Of a DNA stretch of 64,000 nt, positions 52,441 through 61,150 are shown piece by piece. Under the pieces are notes generated by a model that was not told the DNA's origin, made no database searches, and worked only from the letters and a program-made list of their open reading frames with translations. The position numbers were made by a program, and so were the translations under genes. Each line of letters begins with the position of its first letter. Positions within the stretch are counted from its first letter, which is position 1. The stretch is from an uncultured Collinsella sp. (GTDB lineage: Bacteria > Actinomycetota > Coriobacteriia > Coriobacteriales > Coriobacteriaceae), in contig CAAENX010000023.1 of the NCBI GenBank assembly GCA_900757495.1, positions 124,001 through 188,000 on the forward strand, read 5' to 3'.

Positions 52441-54290
52441 GAAAGATCACTCTCCGTATAGGTTCTTTGGTATCCGAGCAAATAAAGGCATATCCCAACG
52501 ATTATAGAGGATAGGGTTCCCGCAACCGCCGCCTTGACGACGACCGCGGCCGCAAGGCTGGCAATTTCCATATGGTGTGCAAGACAGAGCGACGCCGCGG
52601 AGCCTATTCCGCAGCCGGCGATGGCAGCGATTGCGGTCAGGTTCGAGCCCTGCTCGGCACGCTTGGCATGGGCGTTGAGGAGCAGAGATGTCAGTGCAGC
52701 CGTCGCCGCGACGAGCACAACGGCAGCCCAGAAGAACACGTCTCCCAGCGCCGCGGCAACATTGCCGAGTCCCAGCACGCCTCCGGCGGAAAGCGCAACC
52801 GTAGCCAGGCGGCCAAATAGCGCGCCCATCCCCGTGGCGGCCGCGGCGCTTGCCGGGCCGAGCCAAAAGGCCGCGATGCCGGCGGCAACCCCGGCGGCAA
52901 GGAGGACGTCGCCCGTTAGACAGCCAAGTGCCACCGCGCAGGTGAGCGCGGCGCTCGCGGCGGCCTCGGTGCGGCCCCAGGCGATCCACCATCCGGACAT
53001 GGTGGCGGCAAAGAGCACCGCGACGGGCAGCATCGACAGGATGCCCTGCGCCTGCATGGTGGCGTTGGCCATAAGTACCAAAAAGCCCACGGCCGAGATA
53101 GCCGAGCCAATCTGCGGGGCCAGGCCGGCGGCCGCCCCAATCGCGATGGCCGCGGTAATAAGTCCGGGAAGTGCCGCGACGCCAGCCGTCTGCATGAGCA
53201 AAAAGCTGAAGGCTCCGCATAAGAGCGCCGAGATGGCGCGCATGGTGTAATCGCGCGCGTGGCTCCAGCGCGTGCCGGCCCAGCCAAGTGCGGGGTCGAC
53301 TTCGATGGTGTCGTCCTCGTAGGTCGATGGCTCGATACCGTCTGCCGCGCGCTCGTCATCCGACAGCTCGCCCACCATCTGCTCCAGGCTGCGACGGCCC
53401 TCGCGCACGCTGCCCAAGCCGGCGAGCAGCTGGTCACAAAATGCCTCGATGCCGTTGGGGCGGTCTTGCGGCATGGGGGAGAGGGCGCTCATGAGCGCAG
53501 CCTCGGCTCCCGGGGGAAAATGCGGGATGAGCTCGCTGGGGTAGGTGGCGCCGCCGATGATGCGGCCGAGCGAGTCGCCGGGCGTGGCGGCCATAAAGGG
53601 AGCGCTGCCGCACAGGCCCTCATAGATAACGCAGGCAAGGGCAAAGACATCGGCGCGCTCGTCGACCGTGCCGGTCTCGATATCGAGCTGCTCGGGAGGC
53701 ATGTAGCCGATGGTGCCGCCGCGCGAGCCGCCAAAGCCGCCGGCAGACGACAGCCGCGCCATGCCAAAGTCGGTGAGCTTTACATTGCCCGAGTGGTCGA
53801 TGAGCACGTTGGCGGGCTTAATGTCTAGGTGGAGTACGCCATTGCTATGGGCGAAGGTGAGCGCCTGCCCCAGCGCGTCGGCAATGGCCGCCGCCTCGTC
53901 AAGGGTGAGCGAATGGCCGTCAACTCGATGCAAAAACTCGGCTAGGGACATGCCGTCGACATATTCCATGACCAGGTAGGCATAGGCGGTGTCGTGCGTA
54001 AAGTCGATAACCTGCACGATATTGGGATGTTGAAGCATGGCGGCGGTGTGTGCCTCGCGTAGGACATCCATGATGTCGCTGGCGGGCATGCCGGCGCCGT
54101 TGATAAGGGGGATGCGCTTAATGGCGACGCGGCGGCGCAGGTGCGTGTCGCGGCAGATCTCGATGGAGCCAAAACCGCCGGTCGCAAGCGTCTCGAGCGG
54201 CTGGTACCGCTTGAGTAGCTCGCGAGAGCTGGTGCCCTCCAAAGGAACGTCCGGCGAGAACCGGGCGGTATGTTGCGAGAAAAGCGGCAT
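52437..54290 (-). CDS. Ser/Thr kinase with polytopic membrane domain
   Basis: 617 residues. Kinase domain (about 25-290): ATGGFGSIEI loop, VAIKRI lysine, HLDIKPANVL catalytic loop (Leu replaces the usual Arg of HRD), LTDFGMAR and GYMPPEQ. The C-terminal half (about 350-610) has about ten Ala/Gly-rich hydrophobic helices and no PASTA repeats. It heads the minus-strand signalling cluster and overlaps fhaA by 4 bases. The start MPLFSQ follows GAGGG; an upstream TTG would add two residues. Confidence 0.9.
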   Translation of the reverse strand: MPLFSQHTARFSPDVPLEGTSSRELLKRYQPLETLATGGFGSIEICRDTHLRRRVAIKRIPLINGAGMPASDIMDVLREAHTAAMLQHPNIVQVIDFTHDTAYAYLVMEYVDGMSLAEFLHRVDGHSLTLDEAAAIADALGQALTFAHSNGVLHLDIKPANVLIDHSGNVKLTDFGMARLSSAGGFGGSRGGTIGYMPPEQLDIETGTVDERADVFALACVIYEGLCGSAPFMAATPGDSLGRIIGGATYPSELIPHFPPGAEAALMSALSPMPQDRPNGIEAFCDQLLAGLGSVREGRRSLEQMVGELSDDERAADGIEPSTYEDDTIEVDPALGWAGTRWSHARDYTMRAISALLCGAFSFLLMQTAGVAALPGLITAAIAIGAAAGLAPQIGSAISAVGFLVLMANATMQAQGILSMLPVAVLFAATMSGWWIAWGRTEAAASAALTCAVALGCLTGDVLLAAGVAAGIAAFWLGPASAAAATGMGALFGRLATVALSAGGVLGLGNVAAALGDVFFWAAVVLVAATAALTSLLLNAHAKRAEQGSNLTAIAAIAGCGIGSAASLCLAHHMEIASLAAAVVVKAAVAGTLSSIIVGICLYLLGYQRTYTESDLS

Positions 54291-54434
54291 GGCCAACCCT
54301 CGTGCGTTTAAAGTTCGTTTGCGAGCGGCGGGCGCGGGGCCGAGCCGTTCGCGGTGGCATAGATGCTGCTAGTGTAGCACGCTCGGGTGCATGGGGAGGA
54401 TGGCGGGACGCGAGGCTGCCCGTCTGGCTTGGCC

Positions 54435-55151
54435 TTAGCGCTTCTTCTTGTTCTTCTTCTGCTTGCGCTGCTTGCCCTTGGTCTCCTGGGGCTTGTCGCC
54501 CTGCTTGGCTTCGGCTGCGGCCTTCTCGGCCTTCATCTTCTTGCGTTTGGTCTCGATGCGGAGCTTTTTGTTGATGCGCGCCTTAAGGAAGGAGCCAAAC
54601 TGCTCGGCATCGCCACGGACGAAGGTGTCCTTGGGGATCGTCACGCCCTGGTCGGCGAACATGGCCACAAAGATGCGCTCGCCGTCGAGCACGTGGTCGA
54701 GCTTCTCAAACGGGAAGAACTGCGACTTGCCGCTCTTGCCCCAGACCATCAGGCCGTCCTCGTTGGCAGCGACGCGGCGATAGCGGCCACCCATGGACTC
54801 GTCGGCCTCGACGGCTTCGATAAAGTCGCGCGCGAGCGTATGGTGCAGATTTTTGCTCCACCAGGCCAAAAAGGCGCCGAACACGATCAGGACGACGCCA
54901 AACTTGATCCAGTTGCCGCCGGCCGCCAGCATGCCAATACCCAGCAGCGCGGCAATGGCGGCGGCGACGTACAGGGAGCCGCGGCGCCTGGGCGAGGCGA
55001 CCAGGCGGGCGAAGTCGGTGACCAGATCGTTTTCGTACTGATACTCGTTGAGGTACAGAATGCCGTCATCGACCGCTGCCTGCGTCTCGAGCGCGACCTC
55101 GACCTGGTCGGCTGCTTCGGAGGGAACGAGGCTGCTCTCTGCGTCTGCCAT
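54435..55151 (-). CDS. Small membrane protein, YcxB-like
   Basis: 238 residues. Acidic N-terminus, two membrane helices (LYVAAAIAALLGIGMLAAGG and FGVVLIVFGAFLAWW, about 60-98), then a soluble domain with GRYRRVAANEDGL and FFPFEKLDHVLDGERIFV. This resembles the C-terminal part of YcxB-like proteins; function is unknown. The last 45 residues are extremely basic (KRKKMKAEKAAAEAK, QRKQKKNKKKR) and could bind nucleic acid or phospholipid. Divergent from dnaX. Confidence 0.75.
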   Translation of the reverse strand: MADAESSLVPSEAADQVEVALETQAAVDDGILYLNEYQYENDLVTDFARLVASPRRRGSLYVAAAIAALLGIGMLAAGGNWIKFGVVLIVFGAFLAWWSKNLHHTLARDFIEAVEADESMGGRYRRVAANEDGLMVWGKSGKSQFFPFEKLDHVLDGERIFVAMFADQGVTIPKDTFVRGDAEQFGSFLKARINKKLRIETKRKKMKAEKAAAEAKQGDKPQETKGKQRKQKKNKKKR

Positions 55152-55266
55152 GCTCTTTGGACTCCTATCGCGGCGGGCTCGCCGTACGGGTTATTATGAA
55201 TGCAGTATGCCGTGCGACCGCATGGCCGTCGCGGCAACAAGACTCAGTATACCCGGGGGAGCACCC

Positions 55267-57717
55267 ATGGAATCGTTGTACCGAAAGTATCGCCCGCTCA
55301 CCTTCGACTCCGTGGTGGGCCAGCAACATATCGTCTCGACGCTCGAGCACGCCATCACCGAGGGGCGCCTGTCCCACGCGTACCTGTTTTGCGGTCCGCG
55401 CGGCACGGGCAAGACCACCATGGCGCGTATTCTTGCCAAGGCGCTGCTGTGCCGCAATGCCGAGGCGGCGCGCGCCGAGGGTGCGAGCGGCTGCATGCCC
55501 GACGGCACCTGTGAGGAATGCGAGCTCATCGCCGAGGGCAACCACCCAGACGTCTACGAGCTCGATGCCGCAAGCCGTACCGGCGTGGACAACGTGCGTG
55601 AGGAGATCATCAACTCCGTCAACTTTGCCCCGGTGCGTGGCAAGTACAAGATCTATATCATCGACGAGGTCCACATGCTCACGACGGCGGCGTTCAACGC
55701 GCTGCTCAAGACGCTCGAGGAGCCGCCGGCACACGTGATTTTTGTGCTGTGCACCACCGACCCGCAAAAAATTCTGGAGACCATCCTCTCGCGCTGCCAG
55801 CGTTTCGATTTCCACCGCATCGGTAACGAGGATATCGAGCGCCGCCTGGCATACGTGTGCGAGCAGGAGGGCTTCGACTACGACGACGAGGCGCTTGCCA
55901 TCGTGGCACGCCATGCCAAGGGCGGCATGCGCGACGCGCTCTCCACGCTGGAGCAGCTGAGCGTCTTTGGCAACGGCACCGTGCATGCGGACGATGCCCG
56001 CTCGCTTTTGGGCGAAGTTTCGGACCAGATTCTGGGCGAGTTTGCGCGTGCCATTGCCGATCGTGATGTCGCCGAGCTGTATGGGCTCATTCGCGCGCAG
56101 GTCGAGGAAGGCAATGACCTGCTTGAGCTGACGCGCGACCTGGTGGCGCATGTGCGCGATGTGTACGTGGCCTGCGTTGCCGGCGCCCGTGCCGAGCTGT
56201 TTGAGGGCGGCGCCGAGCAGGCCGAGGCGCTTGCTGCCGAGGCCGCTGCCTTTGGCGAGCATCCTGCCGACCGCCTGGCCCGTGTGCTGACGGTGCTCGA
56301 CGATGCCGCACTGGAGATGAGGGGTGCGAGCGACGTGCGCCTGGTGCTCGAGATCGCCTGCACGCGCCTGGCACGTCCCGAGGCCGATCTGACCATTGAG
56401 GCCCTGGCCGAGCGCGTGGCGCGCTTGGAGGCCATGGTTGCCAACGCCGCCGTTCCGGCGAGCGTGGCTGCTGCTCAAGCGAGTGCGTCTGCGGCTGTCG
56501 TGGCTGCACCTGCGACGACACAGCAACCGACGCTGATCTCGGGTGCCCGAGCTGCTACTCCTGCGGCGACCGCCGCCCCCGCTGCTACGTCCGCGCATCA
56601 GGGTGGCATGCCTTGGGACCGCGGCACTGCTGTTCCAGCTGCCCAGCCTGCGCCCAAGTCCGCGGCTCCGGCTCCCGCGTCCAAACCTGTAACGCCTGCG
56701 CCTCAACCCGTTACGGCTCCCGCGCCTGCTGCATCGACCGTGCCGGTGTCCAAGCCCAACACTGCCGCTCAGGTTGCCGCCGCCGGCGCCGCCGAGACCC
56801 CCGCGGTCGAGGATGCCGGTGAGCTCCAGCGCAAATGGGCCGAGGTCGTCGAACGCGTCAAGGCCCGTCAGGCCTCCTACGCAGGGCTTTTGCTCAATGC
56901 CCGCGCCACGGCCGACGACGGCTCCAAGCTCACGGTCTCGTTCCCCGCGGGCTCGACCTTTGCCATCAAGATGCTCGGTCGCGCCGACACGCAGTCGGTG
57001 GTCCTGCCGACGGTCTGCGCGGTCTTCGGTCGTCGTACCGTCGACTATGTCCTGGATGGGGGTGGCACGCCGGCTCCTCAACATGAGGAGCATTCTCCAT
57101 CTGCACGGGCTGCGGCATCTGCGGACCCGCAACCCGTGTCCTCGGCGGCCCCTGCATCCTCGAGCGCCAGCGCGACGCAGCCAAAAGCGGCACCGGTAGC
57201 GGCACCGACCCCGTCGGCGCCTGAACCCGCTGCGCCCAAACCGGCTGCTCCGATCCCCGCGCCTGCGCCCAAGTCATCCGACCTGGCCAAGGCCCCCTGG
57301 CTGCGCTCCGACAACCCCGCCGGCGCTCCTGCCACGGGCAAGCTCCCGACCGAGCCCGCACCCCGAGCGCCCGAGCGCGCGTCCGCTCCCACGGCTCAGC
57401 CCGCCGCGCCGTCTGCGCCGTGGGAATCCGAGCAGGTTCCCTACGACGATGCCATGGTCGGCGGTTTTGCTGCCGATGCCGGCGGGGACGATCTGCCCCC
57501 GTTCGACGTGCCGGGTGCGGCGTCCGCGCCCAAGCCCGCTGCAGCTGCCCCCAAAGAGGAGGACGCTCCTGCGGCTCCCTGGGAGTCCAACCCCGGCGCG
57601 GGCAGCCCCTTCGGCCATCAAGGCGCAGCCCCAAGCATCCCGCAGACCGAGGACGAGGCCAAAGCCCTCATCCGTAGCGTCTTCGGCCAGTCCACCATCT
57701 TCAAACCGGTGGAGTAG
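55267..57717 (+). CDS. dnaX: DNA polymerase III subunit gamma/tau
   Basis: 816 residues. The clamp-loader ATPase begins MESLYRKYRPLTFDSVVGQ; Walker A is CGPRGTGKTTMARI, the zinc site lies around CRNAEAA...CMPDGTCEEC, Walker B is IYIIDEVHML, and LLKTLEEPPAHVIFVLCTT and SRCQRFDFHRI follow. Domain III ends near residue 375. A tau-like extension rich in Ala and Pro (about 410-560) carries a small conserved domain (LQRKWAEVVERVKARQASYAGLLLNA) and another long Ala/Pro tail. No obvious frameshift signal for a short gamma form was seen. The ATG follows GGGGGAG. Confidence 0.96.
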   Translation: MESLYRKYRPLTFDSVVGQQHIVSTLEHAITEGRLSHAYLFCGPRGTGKTTMARILAKALLCRNAEAARAEGASGCMPDGTCEECELIAEGNHPDVYELDAASRTGVDNVREEIINSVNFAPVRGKYKIYIIDEVHMLTTAAFNALLKTLEEPPAHVIFVLCTTDPQKILETILSRCQRFDFHRIGNEDIERRLAYVCEQEGFDYDDEALAIVARHAKGGMRDALSTLEQLSVFGNGTVHADDARSLLGEVSDQILGEFARAIADRDVAELYGLIRAQVEEGNDLLELTRDLVAHVRDVYVACVAGARAELFEGGAEQAEALAAEAAAFGEHPADRLARVLTVLDDAALEMRGASDVRLVLEIACTRLARPEADLTIEALAERVARLEAMVANAAVPASVAAAQASASAAVVAAPATTQQPTLISGARAATPAATAAPAATSAHQGGMPWDRGTAVPAAQPAPKSAAPAPASKPVTPAPQPVTAPAPAASTVPVSKPNTAAQVAAAGAAETPAVEDAGELQRKWAEVVERVKARQASYAGLLLNARATADDGSKLTVSFPAGSTFAIKMLGRADTQSVVLPTVCAVFGRRTVDYVLDGGGTPAPQHEEHSPSARAAASADPQPVSSAAPASSSASATQPKAAPVAAPTPSAPEPAAPKPAAPIPAPAPKSSDLAKAPWLRSDNPAGAPATGKLPTEPAPRAPERASAPTAQPAAPSAPWESEQVPYDDAMVGGFAADAGGDDLPPFDVPGAASAPKPAAAAPKEEDAPAAPWESNPGAGSPFGHQGAAPSIPQTEDEAKALIRSVFGQSTIFKPVE

Positions 57718-57788
57718 TCGTACTGGCGGGTATACTGCTCAAGAAGAGACTTCTTTGCTTTGAACGGCGCTCGTTGGACCTAGGGTCT

Positions 57789-58265
57789 CTAGCCCATCAG
57801 GGACTCTTCTTCCGGGCGCATCTGTATTTCGGACATGTGTAGTGTGGTGCCGCGTATATCGCATTCGAGCAGACAGGCGCGTGACGGTCGGCCTAGGATG
57901 CTGAGGTCGATACGATACGTCGCATGGCTGTCCGTGTGCTCGACTTGTTCGGAGCTGACGCTTGCTCCGATTGCCGAATAGTCGCCCAGTTCGGCATCGA
58001 CAATCTTGGAGTCCTTTATCTTGACCTTGAACTCTTGGTAGAGGGACGGGCTGTTGTAGTAAATGGTTCGGGTTCCGTCGGCGCACTCATCGGTCGTCTC
58101 CCATTTGACGACGGGCTGGTCCGAGCCGGCTACCAGCAGTTCTGCTCCAAAGGCTATGGCATGGGTGATGATAACCAGTAATACCCAGCCGGCAAAGAGA
58201 TAGAGAGCCAAATATGCAACGGGGTGTTTTGAGCGGATGTTTTGGAGTACGGCTGGGACATTCAC
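57789..58265 (-). CDS. Membrane-anchored protein of unknown function
   Basis: 158 residues. An N-terminal helix (VAYLALYLFAGWVLLVIITHAIAFGAELL, about 18-46) is followed by a small beta-rich external domain with three cysteines (DECADG, CLLECDI). A GTG start at 58265 lies 7 bases after GGAGG. No family is recognised. It is convergent with dnaX and divergent from the ATPase, and lies between dnaX and ybaB, which are usually adjacent. Confidence 0.75.
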   Translation of the reverse strand: MNVPAVLQNIRSKHPVAYLALYLFAGWVLLVIITHAIAFGAELLVAGSDQPVVKWETTDECADGTRTIYYNSPSLYQEFKVKIKDSKIVDAELGDYSAIGASVSSEQVEHTDSHATYRIDLSILGRPSRACLLECDIRGTTLHMSEIQMRPEEESLMG

Positions 58266-58399
58266 GAGGGCACCTCCAAATTGTCATCTATGACAATCAA
58301 ATTATACCCCGCCGCCATGCGCACCGCCTCGAGCAGCGGCTTGGCATTTAGCCGTGCGGATAAATTGTCTGATTCCTGCTCAACTAGATTTAGCTTGAG

Positions 58400-58451
58400 A
58401 TATTATGCAAGTGTGAATTATTCAACATTGCATAATTCGGGAGTGCATAAT
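58400..58451. promoter_or_regulatory. Inverted repeats at the ATPase promoter and start codon
   Basis: ATTATGCAA (58402-58410) and its complement TTGCATAAT (58428-58436) flank 17 bases. A third half site TGCATAAT (58444-58451) includes the ATG start. TATTAT (58401-58406) is a possible -10. The arrangement suggests autoregulation. Confidence 0.6.
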
Positions 58452-59856
58452 GTTTGTCGGACGCGAAGCAGAGCTTGCAAAACTCGAATCCCTTTATGAG
58501 CGGCGTTCATTTCAGATGGCCGTCGTGTACGGTCGTCGGCGCGTGGGAAAGACGACGCTGATTAACGAGTTCTGCCGCGGCAAAAGGACGCTCTCGTTTA
58601 CCGCTCTCGAGCAAAGCGATGCCGACAACCTTGCGGATTTTAATCGCGCTATCGCCAGCTTTTTCAATCTCCCTACATCGATTGGCGGGTTCTCATCCTG
58701 GACTGACGCGCTTTCCTTCATCGCCGACCGAGCGCGCACCGAGCGGTTTGTCTTTGTTTTCGACGAGTTTCCCTATGCGGCGATGCGCAACGAGGCGCTG
58801 CCCTCGATTTTCCAGGTCGCCATCGACCGGGCCTTCAGGGAAACGAACGCATTTCTCATTCTTTGCGGCAGCAATCAGGGTTTTATGGAAAGCAATGTGC
58901 TGGGACGCAAAAGCCCCCTGTTTGGCCGGCGCACGGCTCAAATCAAGGTGCGCGACCTTGGATTTAGGGATGCAGCCAAGATGCTTCCGGGTCTGAGCGC
59001 TCATGAGGCTTTTAAATTTTACGGCTGCTTTGGCGGTGTCCCGTACTATCTGCAGCAGCTGGATTCGAGCATAGGACTCAAGGAGAATCTGGCCCGGCTT
59101 TACTTCGATCCCATGGGGTTTCTCTATGGCGAGCCTGAGGGCCTGATTCGTCAGGAGTTTCAGGAGCCGGCAATGTATAACTCGATTTTGCGGGCTGTGG
59201 CTGCCGGTGCAAACCGCGCAAAGCAGATCGCAGATCGCGTGGGTGTTGCCCAGACAACGTTGCCCCGCTATCTCAAGGCACTGGAATCGGTGGGAATTAT
59301 CGAAAAGGTCGTTCCGTTTGGCGAGAGTGTCGAAACCAGCAAGCGCGGAATCTATCGGCTTTCCGAGCCGTGCTATGCATTTTGGTTCCGGTTCGTCATG
59401 CCGTATTCGTCCGATATCGAGGGCGGTTTGGGCCAGGCAGTTGTCAACGCGCTTCCAGAAGAGCAACTGAACGAATACCTGGGTCATCGGTTTGAGGCGT
59501 TGTGTGCCGAGTGGCTGGTTGAGCAGGCGAAACAGGGCAAGTTGCCAATTCCGGCAACGGCAGTGTCGTCGTGGTGGGGAACGAATCCCGACAAACGGGC
59601 TCAGGATGATATCGATGTTTTAGCTGCCGATCGGGTGTCAAAGCGTCTGGTGATCGGGGAGTGCAAATACAGGGAATCGTTTGACGAGTCGGCAGAGATT
59701 GACGACCTCGAAAGCAAGCGAGGCTTGGTAAAAGGGTTCGCAGCCTCTCATTTCATGTTGTTTTGCAAGCATGATGTGAGCGCCGCGACAAAGAAGAAGC
59801 TCGCCGGACGCGAAGATTGGCAAATCGTTACGCTCAAGGACATGTATATCGACTGA
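58450..59856 (+). CDS. ATP-binding protein, DUF234-type ATPase
   Basis: 468 residues. MFVGREAELAKLE is the entry motif of archaeal-type ATPases; Walker A is VYGRRRVGKTTLI (near 30), Walker B FVFVFDEFPYAA (near 100) and the sensor region ILCGSNQGFME. The central region after about 250 contains a winged helix (ANRAKQIADRVGVAQTTLPRYLKALESVGII). The DUF234 C-terminal nuclease-like domain has DDIDVLAAD and IGECKYRE, i.e. a D...ExK pattern of restriction-like nucleases. Function is unknown. GGGAG precedes the ATG. Confidence 0.85.
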   Translation: MFVGREAELAKLESLYERRSFQMAVVYGRRRVGKTTLINEFCRGKRTLSFTALEQSDADNLADFNRAIASFFNLPTSIGGFSSWTDALSFIADRARTERFVFVFDEFPYAAMRNEALPSIFQVAIDRAFRETNAFLILCGSNQGFMESNVLGRKSPLFGRRTAQIKVRDLGFRDAAKMLPGLSAHEAFKFYGCFGGVPYYLQQLDSSIGLKENLARLYFDPMGFLYGEPEGLIRQEFQEPAMYNSILRAVAAGANRAKQIADRVGVAQTTLPRYLKALESVGIIEKVVPFGESVETSKRGIYRLSEPCYAFWFRFVMPYSSDIEGGLGQAVVNALPEEQLNEYLGHRFEALCAEWLVEQAKQGKLPIPATAVSSWWGTNPDKRAQDDIDVLAADRVSKRLVIGECKYRESFDESAEIDDLESKRGLVKGFAASHFMLFCKHDVSAATKKKLAGREDWQIVTLKDMYID

Positions 59857-59976
59857 GGTAGCGTGACCTTCCTGCTTGCTTGCCCCGTGCCGTGGTACGA
59901 TTTTTGAGTTTGAAAGTCCCGCCGCGCTCCGGCTGCCCTTGCAGCTCGGCGTGCGGCCGCACGTAAAGGAGCCATT

Positions 59977-60297
59977 ATGGCCGGTATGAACATGCAGCAG
60001 ATGATGAAGCAGGCCCGCAAGATGCAGGAGCAGCTTGCCGCCGCGCAGGAGAACCTCAAGTCCCAGACCGTCGACGCTTCTGCCGGTGGCGGAATGGTCA
60101 AGGTGACCGTTAACGGCGAGATGGAGCTCGTCAACCTCACCATCGATCCCGATGCGCTCGATCCCGAGGACGTCGATATGCTGCAGGACATGATTATGGC
60201 TGCCGTCAACGAGGCCGTTCGCGGCGTCAACGAGCTCGCCAACAAGCAGATGGGCGCCATCACCGGCGGCCTCAACATCCCGGGCATGCCGTTCTAA
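59977..60297 (+). CDS. ybaB: Nucleoid-associated protein YbaB/EbfC
   Basis: 106 residues. The family pattern is MNMQQMMKQARKMQEQLAAAQ (helix), VKVTVNGEMELVNLTIDP (strands), then a C-terminal helix with MLQDMIMAAVNEAV. A dimeric DNA-binding protein encoded next to recR in most bacteria. AAAGGAG precedes the ATG; recR follows 13 bases later. Confidence 0.95.
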   Translation: MAGMNMQQMMKQARKMQEQLAAAQENLKSQTVDASAGGGMVKVTVNGEMELVNLTIDPDALDPEDVDMLQDMIMAAVNEAVRGVNELANKQMGAITGGLNIPGMPF

Positions 60298-60310
60298 GAC
60301 GCGCATATAT

Positions 60311-60907
60311 ATGAGTGCCAACCATAGCCTGCAAAAACTCCTCGATGAGCTGGGCCGCCTGCCGGGCATTGGTCCCAAGTCGGCCCAGCGCATCGCCTAT
60401 TACCTGCTCGAGGCCGATGCCGAGGAGGCCCGCCGCCTGGCCGAGGCCATCCTGGAGGTCAAGCAGGAGGTTCACTTTTGTAGCCGTTGCTTTAACTACG
60501 CCACGGCCGACGAGTGCTCCATCTGCCAGGACCCGATGCGCGACACCACCCGTATCTGCGTGGTGGGCGAGCCGCGCGATGTCCAGGCGATTGAGCGCAC
60601 GGGCAGCTACCATGGCCTGTACCATGTGCTGGGCGGCGTGATCAGCCCCATGGATAAGATCGGCCCCGAGCAGCTGCACGTCCGCGAGCTGTTGGCGCGC
60701 TTGGGCCATGAGGATATCCACGAGGTCATTATCGCCACCAACCCCAATATCGAGGGCGAGACCACGGCGAGCTATCTCGCTCGCACCATCAAGCCGCTGG
60801 GCGTTGAGGTATCGCGTCTTGCGAGCGGCCTGCCCGTGGGCGGCGACTTGGAGTATGCCGACGAGCTTACGCTTGGCCGCGCTATCGAGGCCCGCCGCGC
60901 GATCTAA
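60311..60907 (+). CDS. recR: Recombination mediator RecR
   Basis: 198 residues, full length. N-terminal helix-hairpin-helix (LGRLPGIGPKSAQRIAYYLL), zinc finger CSRCFNYATADECSIC (residues about 57-72), then the Toprim domain with ICVVGEPRDV, YHVLGGVISPMDKIGP, ATNPNIEGETTASYL and LASGLPVGGDLEYAD. It acts with RecF/RecO in loading RecA at gaps. The ribosome binding site is weak, consistent with coupling to ybaB. Confidence 0.97.
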   Translation: MSANHSLQKLLDELGRLPGIGPKSAQRIAYYLLEADAEEARRLAEAILEVKQEVHFCSRCFNYATADECSICQDPMRDTTRICVVGEPRDVQAIERTGSYHGLYHVLGGVISPMDKIGPEQLHVRELLARLGHEDIHEVIIATNPNIEGETTASYLARTIKPLGVEVSRLASGLPVGGDLEYADELTLGRAIEARRAI

Positions 60908-60977
60908 ACGGCGTCAGCTTCGCGGCATGTCCCGTCGGCCTGCCGCACGGGGCACTCATAATTGGGTGCGCGTTCAT

Positions 60978-61150
60978 TTATTTGTTGTGCAACAAACCTG
61001 CTTTTCATCCGCTTATCGCGTGGATGGGTCCGCTCGCATCTCGTATTTGCCCATTCGTTGCGCAACCTTTTGGGTTCGCTGATACACTCAACTGTGGATA
61101 TGAAAGAATGCGCCGCTTTTAAGCGGCGTGTTTTTGTTGGAGGAGAACGC
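60978..61150 (+). promoter_or_regulatory. Leader with two palindromes and a terminator before the exported protein gene
   Basis: TTTGTTGTGCAACAAA (about 60980-60995) and GTTGCGCAAC (about 61055-61064) share the core GTTGNGCAAC. GATACACT at 61081-61088 is a candidate -10. A CGCCGCTT/AAGCGGCG stem with TGTTTTTG (61111-61136) lies directly before the GGAGGAG ribosome binding site, so it either ends the recR transcript or attenuates the next gene. Confidence 0.6.
61111..61136 (+). terminator. Terminator/attenuator
   Basis: Eight-base stem CGCCGCTT/AAGCGGCG with a two-base loop (effectively four) and TGTTTTTG. Confidence 0.75.
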
